From the NCBI GenBank assembly GCA_038061835.1, contig JBBTYJ010000010.1, positions 1 through 5,931 of the forward strand: DNA of 5,931 bases. The letters run 5' to 3'. A program made the translations under genes and the position numbers. Every line of letters begins with the position of its first letter. Position 1 is the first letter of the stretch. Source of the DNA: UBA5004 sp038061835. GTDB lineage: Bacteria; Patescibacteriota; Minisyncoccia; Phycocordibacterales; Zambryskibacteraceae. This document shows positions 1-4,115 of the stretch, piece by piece. The notes under the pieces were generated by a model. It made no database searches, had not been told where the DNA came from, and saw nothing but the letters and a program-made list of their open reading frames with translations.

Positions 1-2114
1 TAGGAATGATAAAAGTCGCAGACTTACTCTATCATTTCCCTACCCGTTATGGAGACACTGCACAGACAGTAAACATCGACAGTCTGCACAAGGGCGACAT
101 GGCTGTGATATTCGGTCGTATTTTCGGATTAAAAACAAGCAAGGCATTCAGGAAAAAAATTCCAATGGCCGAAGCGGTAGTAACAGATGGTACAGGCAAA
201 ATAAAAATTATCTGGTTTCATCAGGCTTATCTGGCCAAGATGATTACCGAGAATTCGTACGTCCGCGTCGAAGGCAAGGTTTCAGAAAGAAATGGGCAAC
301 TCTATTTCTCAAACCCTAAGATTGAAAATGCGCCCCCGCCGACTGATAAAGTCTTTTCTCGACAAACTCACGTGCATTCATTGTATCCGATTTATCCAGA
401 AACCCGTGGCATCACTTCAAACTGGATTTATCATAAAATTCAAACTCTCATGTCAAAGGGAATTTTTGACGCTTTGGTTGATCCAATACCACAAAATATT
501 TTAGAAACATACAATCTTCCAGATCTACGTACTTCTCTTATCTATATTCATACACCCCAGAAGGAGTCTCATGCCGAGATAGCACGCAAACGCTTCGCTT
601 TCGAAGAAATATTTTTTATCCAACTGGAAAGACAAAGGGCCCGGCATCTGTTCAAAGAAAATAATGCTTTTATTATAGAGAAGAACAAGGAAGAAATAGA
701 GAAATTCATACAAAGATTTCCTTTTGCGATTACAGCCGCGCAAAGAAGAGCTGTTGAACAAATTATGACAGATTTCAAAAATGGTCATCCGATGAGCCGA
801 CTTCTGGAAGGAGATGTGGGATCGGGTAAAACTGCCGTCGCGGCAACTGCCGCCTACATAGTGGCAACAAACAAGCCTAGGGATCAGAAGTTTGGCACCC
901 TTCAATGCGCCTATATGGCGCCAACTGAAATCTTGGCTCAACAGCACTTTGAATCTTTTATAAAATATTTTTCTCACCTCCCGATAAACATTGCTCTTAT
1001 TACCGGAAGCGGGTGCAGAAAATTTCCGTCCAAAATCAATCCGGAAAGTTATACTAATATTTCTCGTGCCCAACTTCTCAAATGGGTTGCTTCCGGCGAG
1101 ATTGCTATTCTAATAGGCACGCATGCCTTAATCCAGAAAAGTGTTAAATTCAAACATTTAGGGCTAGTTATTATCGACGAACAACACCGATTTGGAACGG
1201 CACAGAGACAAAAATTAACCATCAAAGATACCCAGACTCCGCATCTTTTATCAATGACCGCCACTCCCATTCCTCGCACTCTGGTTCTCACATTATACGG
1301 CGACCTTGATTTATCACTTCTCGATGAAATGCCTGCGGGCAGAAAAAAAATTATCACCAAAATCATTACTCCAGAAAAAAGAAACGCGGCATATGAAGCA
1401 ATTCGGGAAGAATTAAAAGCAGGCAGACAACTCTATATTATTTGTCCGCGCATAGACCCGCCCGACTCGCCTACGGCGGAGCCGTGGCGGGCGGGTGAAC
1501 CTGATCCGACAAAAGAATTAGCTATTCAGGCCAAATCAGTGAAGGAAGAGGCGAAACGACTCAAAAAAGAAATCTTTTCTGAATATGAGATTGGAATTCT
1601 TCATAGCAAACTGAAACCAGCGGAAAAGGAAAGGGTGATGCTTGATTTCAAAAACAAAAAGATTGATATCTTGGTGGCAACCTCAGTGGTGGAAGTTGGA
1701 GTAAATGTCGAGAATGCTTCGCTCATCATTATTGAAGGCGCGGAACGATTCGGTTTGGCGCAACTTCATCAACTTCGAGGCAGAGTAATCCGCTCCAATC
1801 ATCAATCCTACGCTTACGTCTTTACCGAAAGCCAAAGCGAGAAGAGCAGGGAGAGAGTTAATGCTTTGGTAACCGCTAAAAATGGTTTTGAATTAGCAGA
1901 ATTTGATTTAACCCAAAGAGGATCGGGGGAATTGGTGGGAGCCAAACAATGGGGCATCTCTGACATCGGGATGGAAGCCATCAAAAATATTAAAATGGTC
2001 GAAGCGGCGCGCAAAGAGGCCGCGGCGCTAATAGAAGCCGACTCTACGCTCTCCAACTTCCCTCTTCTCAAAGAACGTCTGGAATCTAACGCAACCAAAA
2101 TTCATTTTGAATAA
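1..2114 (+). CDS. recG: ATP-dependent DNA helicase RecG, 5'-truncated by window edge
   Basis: RecG remodels stalled replication forks and branched DNA (fork reversal, Holliday junction migration) in the cytoplasm. The reading frame is open to base 1, and the codons before the first ATG (position 6) read (L)-G-M-I-K-V-A-D-L-L, the normal inside of a RecG helix-hairpin region, so the true start lies upstream. Numbering from that ATG: wedge/OB domain about 30-110, Walker A GDVGSGKT 269-276, DEQH box 391-394, motif III SMTATP 416-421, motif VI QLHQLRGRVIR 586-596, then the C-terminal FDLTQRGSGELVGAKQWG segment that couples ATPase to translocation. Two oddities: residues 485-497 are an in-frame insertion encoded by a GC-rich palindrome, and motif VI has Ile595 where Gly is usual (GRVGR). 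The last 24 bases are repeated exactly at 2883-2906. Family assignment is secure. Confidence 0.97.
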   Translation, partial: GMIKVADLLYHFPTRYGDTAQTVNIDSLHKGDMAVIFGRIFGLKTSKAFRKKIPMAEAVVTDGTGKIKIIWFHQAYLAKMITENSYVRVEGKVSERNGQLYFSNPKIENAPPPTDKVFSRQTHVHSLYPIYPETRGITSNWIYHKIQTLMSKGIFDALVDPIPQNILETYNLPDLRTSLIYIHTPQKESHAEIARKRFAFEEIFFIQLERQRARHLFKENNAFIIEKNKEEIEKFIQRFPFAITAAQRRAVEQIMTDFKNGHPMSRLLEGDVGSGKTAVAATAAYIVATNKPRDQKFGTLQCAYMAPTEILAQQHFESFIKYFSHLPINIALITGSGCRKFPSKINPESYTNISRAQLLKWVASGEIAILIGTHALIQKSVKFKHLGLVIIDEQHRFGTAQRQKLTIKDTQTPHLLSMTATPIPRTLVLTLYGDLDLSLLDEMPAGRKKIITKIITPEKRNAAYEAIREELKAGRQLYIICPRIDPPDSPTAEPWRAGEPDPTKELAIQAKSVKEEAKRLKKEIFSEYEIGILHSKLKPAEKERVMLDFKNKKIDILVATSVVEVGVNVENASLIIIEGAERFGLAQLHQLRGRVIRSNHQSYAYVFTESQSEKSRERVNALVTAKNGFELAEFDLTQRGSGELVGAKQWGISDIGMEAIKNIKMVEAARKEAAALIEADSTLSNFPLLKERLESNATKIHFE
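1457..1496. repeat. GC-rich palindromic element inserted in-frame in recG
   Basis: Perfect 8-bp outer arms CCCGCCCG (1457-1464) and CGGGCGGG (1488-1495) enclose an inner 5-bp stem ACGGC/GCCGT (1473-1477 and 1481-1485) with a GGA loop. The 39 bases 1458-1496 encode 13 residues (PPDSPTAEPWRAG) that split what would otherwise read PRID-EPDPTKELA. The length is a multiple of three with no stop codon, so recG stays open. Base composition is far richer in GC than the flanking gene. It resembles in principle the Rickettsia palindromic elements that insert inside genes. Whether it recurs in this genome cannot be seen from one window. Confidence 0.7.
2091..2114. repeat. 24-bp direct repeat, copy 1 (recG 3' end)
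   Basis: These are the last seven sense codons of recG plus its TAA. The identical 24 bases recur at 2883-2906, 792 bp away, with no identity beyond either edge (CTAAC|GCAACC and AATAA|GCAAAA here; ATACTT|GCAACC and AATAA|CGTGTC in copy 2). It contains a dyad, CAAAAT-TC-ATTTTG, at 2096-2109. Together with copy 2 it brackets the secreted-protein gene, like the two attachment-site halves of an integrated element. Confidence 0.85.
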
Positions 2115-2118
2115 GCAA

Positions 2119-2147
2119 AAGGGCTCGTCTGTGAGAGACGAGCCCTT
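2119..2147 (-). terminator. Rho-independent terminator of the 202-aa gene; also opposes recG
   Basis: A perfect 12-bp stem, AAGGGCTCGTCT (2119-2130) with AGACGAGCCCTT (2136-2147), has a 5-nt loop. On the minus strand the stem ends in CCCTTTTGCTTATT, a short U-rich tail, 22 bases past the stop codon of the minus-strand gene. On the plus strand the following CCCTTGCGAAC has little U tract, so termination of recG transcripts here is probably weaker. It lies inside the segment bounded by the 24-bp repeats. Confidence 0.85.
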
Positions 2148-2168
2148 GCGAACAACGCGCGGAGCACC

Positions 2169-2777
2169 TTATTTGTTGGTAACAGCGGACTTGGAATCTG
2201 TCTCGTAGATATATCCAAATCCGTTGTCGAGGTAATTGAACCCCGATATTGAGAGCGTCCCGAATACATGACCGCTGTTGTACTGAGACTTGGTCTGAAT
2301 AACCTGCTGGAATGACTTGGAGCCGGTCCAACCCTTATACTTACTGTCGCTAAAGAACGGCTCGCCTTCGGCAATGATGGCCACATCGATCTCGAGGACG
2401 TACGGATACCAGTCTTTCTCGATCATGATCTTTTTCTTAAGCCATGCTATCCGATGATCCGCAGATACTACGAGCTCTCCCTGCACTAAACTGTCGCCGC
2501 CAGCGATCTCGAACACATTTTCAAACTTTCCGTCGCAGGTGTAGTAGATGATTATCTGTACGAAGGTGTTCGAAAACAGACTTACTGTTTTTCCTTCCCG
2601 CACCTCCGTCGAGGTCCCAGAGACTCCGGTCTGGGTGAAGTAACAGTCGCCCAACGACATGCCACCTCCGACCGTAATTCCCTCAGTTTCGCTCGCGGTT
2701 TTCGAGGTCGTTTTTGCCTCCACGACCCCTACCACAATAAACATCCCCAACAACATTCCAAAGAACTTTTTTGCCAT
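2169..2777 (-). CDS. Secreted protein of unknown family (202 aa)
   Basis: I do not recognise a family. Residues 1-21 form a clear Sec signal peptide: MAKK, then a hydrophobic core of about 15 residues, and a V-E-A cleavage site before Lys22. The mature part is about 181 aa, Ser/Thr/Gly-rich and apparently beta-rich. It has exactly two cysteines (45 and 81, possible disulfide) and no further membrane segment, so it should be exported and soluble or surface-associated. The start is fixed by a strong AAAGGAGG eight bases upstream. It has its own promoter and terminator. Codon choice differs from the neighbours: all seven Gln are CAG, Glu is mostly GAG, and AAG slightly exceeds AAA for Lys, whereas recG uses much CAA and AAA. 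With the flanking 24-bp direct repeats this suggests acquired DNA. The CDS is highly likely real; function is unknown. Confidence 0.88.
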   Translation of the reverse strand: MAKKFFGMLLGMFIVVGVVEAKTTSKTASETEGITVGGGMSLGDCYFTQTGVSGTSTEVREGKTVSLFSNTFVQIIIYYTCDGKFENVFEIAGGDSLVQGELVVSADHRIAWLKKKIMIEKDWYPYVLEIDVAIIAEGEPFFSDSKYKGWTGSKSFQQVIQTKSQYNSGHVFGTLSISGFNYLDNGFGYIYETDSKSAVTNK

Positions 2778-2819
2778 AAAACATGCCTCCTTTAAATGTT
2801 TTTTCCAACCTTATGGCAA
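2771..2819 (-). promoter_or_regulatory. Leader hairpin that could cover the start codon
   Basis: In the minus-strand mRNA, UUGCCAUAA (2819-2811) is the exact complement of UUAUGGCAA (2779-2771), which contains the AUG. Two further G-U pairs can extend the stem. The 31-base loop holds the Shine-Dalgarno AAAGGAGG. The fold would bury the start codon while leaving the SD in the loop, a layout compatible with translational control. The inverted repeat is seen directly; regulation is inference. Confidence 0.5.
2786..2793 (-). promoter_or_regulatory. Strong Shine-Dalgarno for the 202-aa secreted protein
   Basis: The minus strand reads AAAGGAGG, then eight bases, then ATG (2777-2775). This is close to the perfect anti-16S complement and is the only strong SD I see before a gene in this window. 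It decides the start over the closer ATG in GGAGGCATG, which has no usable spacing. Confidence 0.85.
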
Positions 2820-2835
2820 GATCGGACTACCCACA

Positions 2836-2864
2836 ATAATACACTATTTATATAAATCTGTCAA
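2836..2864 (-). promoter_or_regulatory. Near-consensus sigma70-type promoter for the 202-aa gene
   Basis: On the minus strand, TTGACA (2864-2859) is followed by a 17-base spacer and TATTAT (2841-2836). That is a perfect -35 and a 5/6 -10 at ideal spacing. The predicted transcript start is near 2829, giving a leader of about 50 nt. The promoter lies between the gene and repeat copy 2, so it belongs to the bracketed segment. Confidence 0.8.
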
Positions 2865-2882
2865 ATTCAAACAGTATACTTT

Positions 2883-2906
2883 GCAACCAAAATTCATTTT
2901 GAATAA
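2883..2906. repeat. 24-bp direct repeat, copy 2
   Basis: An exact second copy of the recG 3' terminus (2091-2114), including the stop codon and the CAAAAT-TC-ATTTTG dyad (2888-2901). Its right edge is 4 bp from the 3' end of the tRNA-Ile gene. If the intervening 792 bp were removed, recG would end directly next to the tRNA. This makes copy 2 a candidate for the original recG tail and copy 1 for one brought in by the insert, or the reverse. Confidence 0.85.
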
Positions 2907-2910
2907 CGTG

Positions 2911-2984
2911 TCCACCCTCCACGATTCGAACGTGGGACCCTCGAGGTATAAGCTCGATGCTCTAACCAGCTGAGCTAAGGGTGG
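2911..2984 (-). tRNA. tRNA-Ile, anticodon UAU
   Basis: A full cloverleaf on the minus strand. The acceptor CCACCCT pairs with AGGGTGG over 7 bp. The D stem is GCTC/GAGC and the anticodon stem TCGAG/CTCGA, with loop CTTATAC giving anticodon TAT (positions 2950-2948). The variable loop is GGGTC, and the T arm is CCACG-TTCGAAT-CGTGG. The discriminator is A73. No CCA is encoded, so it must be added after transcription. Anticodon UAU would read AUA. Most bacteria read AUA with a CAU tRNA whose C34 is changed to lysidine by TilS, so a genomically encoded UAU is notable. C4-G69, U12-A23 and A73 agree with known isoleucine identity elements; G29 does not match the E. coli C29-G41 pair. Confidence 0.93.
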
Positions 2985-2987
2985 TTG

Positions 2988-3015
2988 TTGGTCCTATCAT
3001 AAACGGTGGTATGAT
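2988..3015 (+). promoter_or_regulatory. Candidate extended -10 promoter for the plus-strand membrane genes
   Basis: TGG-TATGAT (3007-3015) is an extended -10, with a poor -35 TTGGTC (2988-2993) at 16 bases. The predicted start is near 3022, leaving only about seven bases before ATG 3029. It lies back to back with the tRNA -10 (ATCATA 2996-3001), forming a palindrome with an 8-bp centre. Confidence 0.5.
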
Positions 3016-3023
3016 TTATACAA
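2996..3023 (-). promoter_or_regulatory. Candidate promoter of tRNA-Ile
   Basis: On the minus strand, TATGAT (3001-2996) is a 5/6 -10 box. A weak -35, TTGTAT (3023-3018), lies 16 bases upstream of it. The predicted start near 2989 would give a leader of about 5 nt before the tRNA 5' end at 2984. The -10 is convincing by position; the -35 is weak. Confidence 0.5.
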
Positions 3024-3028
3024 GTCCA

Positions 3029-3253
3029 ATGTTCACATTCCCCATAGAAATGATTTTTAATATCTTGGCCGGAGTGATGTTTCTCATTTATTGGGGAACG
3101 GCTTTCGTCATCCTCTATCACCTTTCCCGGTTTGGTATCGGCGTACAACCGAAAAAGTTGGCCGTTATATTTCTCTTCGGTTCGGTTATCCTCTCCGCTA
3201 CGACAATAATCTTATTTATGAGAATAGAAATAAGTTCTCTTTTATTACAATAA
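3029..3253 (+). CDS. Small membrane protein with two predicted helices (74 aa)
   Basis: No family recognised with confidence. From ATG 3029 the protein has two hydrophobic helices, about residues 8-30 (MIFNILAGVMFLIYWG...) and 43-65, joined by a short basic loop (HLSRFGIGVQPKK). By the positive-inside rule the loop is likely cytoplasmic. In-frame starts also exist at GTG 2981 (overlaps the tRNA, rejected) and ATG 3011 (80 aa; its ATG is part of the TATGAT box). I prefer 3029, but no Shine-Dalgarno supports any of them. It ends 4 bases before the PH-domain gene, so the two are probably one operon and may act together at the membrane. Real gene likely; exact start uncertain. Confidence 0.7.
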   Translation: MFTFPIEMIFNILAGVMFLIYWGTAFVILYHLSRFGIGVQPKKLAVIFLFGSVILSATTIILFMRIEISSLLLQ

Positions 3254-3257
3254 TAAA

Positions 3258-3818
3258 ATGATCGGAAAACTTTTTTCAATCTTTCGCGAATCCACCAACT
3301 CCTTCGAAGGACAAAAGCAGGGCGAGGAAGTGTTGATGCTTCTGCGGCATCATCCGTTCACTATTATTATCAAGGTAATATTCTTTGTGCTCGCGGGTTT
3401 GGTGCCAGTCATTATATGGACATTATCTACCGCGTTATTCCCGAAATATAATTGGTTTGAGATTTTGTTATTTATCTCAAGTGTCTGGTATCTTGTTCTT
3501 TGGTTAGCAGTCTTTCATTCACTCGCAATGTACACGCTTAACACTGTCATTATTACCAATCAACGCATTATAGATAACGATCAGGAGGGATTCTTTAATC
3601 GAAAAGTTTCCGAATTACATAACCATCGGATACAGGATGTCTCTGTGCATACCAACGGGTTTATTGAAACCTTGTTGGCATTTGGAGATGTGACAGTTCA
3701 AACCGCCGCATCCGAAAAACAATTCGTCTTTCATAAAGTTCCGGAACCAGAGAGAGTTAAGGATACTATTATGCAGATCACTCGCGCTAGAAACTCCGGG
3801 ATCAAGAACATGATATAA
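3258..3818 (+). CDS. Membrane protein with bacterial PH domain (bPH2/DUF304, YdbS-like)
   Basis: 186 aa. The N-terminus has the common opening of this group (GQKQGEEVLMLLRHHPF, about 18-34). Two membrane helices follow at about 36-57 and 66-90, then a C-terminal bacterial PH domain at about 93-174. Typical features are TVIITNQRIID (the 'y.lT..Rvi' strand), EGFFNRKVSELHNHRIQDV and FGDVTVQTA. Known members are membrane-bound and of unclear biochemical role; YdbS/YdbT-type proteins in Bacillus are linked to resistance to bacteriocins. No catalytic residues are expected. No Shine-Dalgarno precedes ATG 3258. The start follows the upstream stop by 4 bases, suggesting translational coupling. Family call is good; cellular role is unknown. 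Confidence 0.88.
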   Translation: MIGKLFSIFRESTNSFEGQKQGEEVLMLLRHHPFTIIIKVIFFVLAGLVPVIIWTLSTALFPKYNWFEILLFISSVWYLVLWLAVFHSLAMYTLNTVIITNQRIIDNDQEGFFNRKVSELHNHRIQDVSVHTNGFIETLLAFGDVTVQTAASEKQFVFHKVPEPERVKDTIMQITRARNSGIKNMI

Positions 3819-3819
3819 T
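3811..3819 (+). promoter_or_regulatory. Extended -10 promoter before the DUF378 gene
   Basis: TGA-TATAAT is a perfect -10 hexamer with the TGn extension. It overlaps the stop codon of the PH-domain gene. I see no -35 at 16-18 bases, which an extended -10 can tolerate. The predicted start is near 3826, giving a leader of about 40 nt that opens with the small hairpin GGTTA-GCGA-TAACC (3827-3840). Confidence 0.5.
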
Positions 3820-3865
3820 AAATGCGGGTTAGCGATAACCTTAATAATTAACTTATTGTACGAAT

Positions 3866-4066
3866 ATGATGCACAAGATTGCGTTTGTTCTGCTTGTTAT
3901 TGGGGGTCTCAATTGGGGTCTAGAGGCTGCAGGTTACGGTATCGGTAACTATATTCCCGAAGGACTTGCTCTAGTCATATATGTATTAGTTGCTCTCTCG
4001 GCTATATATGAAGCCTTTAGCCACAAGGGAAACTGCAAAAATTGCTCCGCGCAAGGAGCAATGTAA
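3866..4066 (+). CDS. DUF378 family small membrane protein
   Basis: 66 aa. Helix 1 (about 4-24) carries the DUF378 signature GGLNWGLEA, and helix 2 (about 33-51, ALVIYVLVALSAIYEAF) matches the second half of the family. The function of DUF378 (YuzA-like) proteins is not known; they are small inner-membrane proteins. The C-terminus adds a CKNC pair (Cys57, Cys60) after the second helix, which could bind metal or form a disulfide. Two adjacent ATGs (3866, 3869) are possible starts, and no Shine-Dalgarno is visible. The last codons form an 8-bp hairpin (4041-4062) just before the terminator. It may be read from its own extended -10 or by read-through from the PH gene. Confidence 0.87.
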   Translation: MMHKIAFVLLVIGGLNWGLEAAGYGIGNYIPEGLALVIYVLVALSAIYEAFSHKGNCKNCSAQGAM

Positions 4067-4102
4067 ATCAAAAACCCCGCTTCGGCGGGGTTTTTGATTT
4101 AC
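4063..4102. terminator. Bidirectional Rho-independent terminator with UUCG loop
   Basis: A perfect 18-bp stem (4063-4080 with 4085-4102) is closed by the very stable TTCG tetraloop. The GC core CCCCGC/GCGGGG is flanked by A5/T5 tracts on both sides, so either transcript ends its stem in GGGGUUUUU. It starts inside the DUF378 stop codon and lies 13 bases past the stop of the convergent Ig-like gene, so it serves both. Confidence 0.95.
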
Positions 4103-4115
4103 CGTACCGTACTGC

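Larger units (their letters stand above)
2115..2882. mobile_element. Putative single-gene cassette between 24-bp direct repeats
   Basis: The 768 bases between the two exact recG-tail repeats (792 bp counting one repeat) contain only one transcription unit: promoter, leader, SD, signal-peptide protein and terminator, all on the minus strand. Position at a gene 3' end with regeneration of that end, next to a tRNA, is the pattern left by site-specific integration. No recombinase, transposase or terminal inverted repeats are visible, so if mobile it would need help in trans. Alternatives are homologous import of a block, or a chance repeat-mediated duplication. That it is an inserted segment is fairly well supported; mobility is inference. 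Confidence 0.5.

Noticed and set aside
6..8. ATG at position 6 as the recG start
   Set aside because: The frame is open upstream and the codons before it continue the RecG N-terminal motif; the domain before 'ADLLYHFP' is missing, so the gene begins outside the window.
525..1366. Minus-strand reading frames inside recG
   Set aside because: They are shadows of a strongly conserved coding gene on the other strand.
2119..2147. Hairpin considered as an integron attC-like site
   Set aside because: It is a perfect uninterrupted stem with a U tail and has no GTTRRRY-type core or extrahelical bases; terminator explains it.
2883..2906. 24-bp repeat as a dif/XerCD site
   Set aside because: Arm length and sequence do not resemble the 28-bp dif layout with two 11-bp arms.
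2659..2973. Plus-strand reading frame of 104 codons
   Set aside because: It is antisense to the signal peptide and leader of the 202-aa gene and runs through the tRNA and the repeat; it has no ribosome-binding site or protein-like pattern.
2981..2983. GTG 2981 as the start of the small membrane protein
   Set aside because: It would overlap the 5' end of the tRNA gene and add residues with no membrane-protein character; ATG 3029 or 3011 fits better.
3827..3840. GGTTA-GCGA-TAACC as a terminator after the PH-domain gene
   Set aside because: The stem is only 5 bp and AT-rich with no U run directly after it; kept only as a leader hairpin of the next gene.
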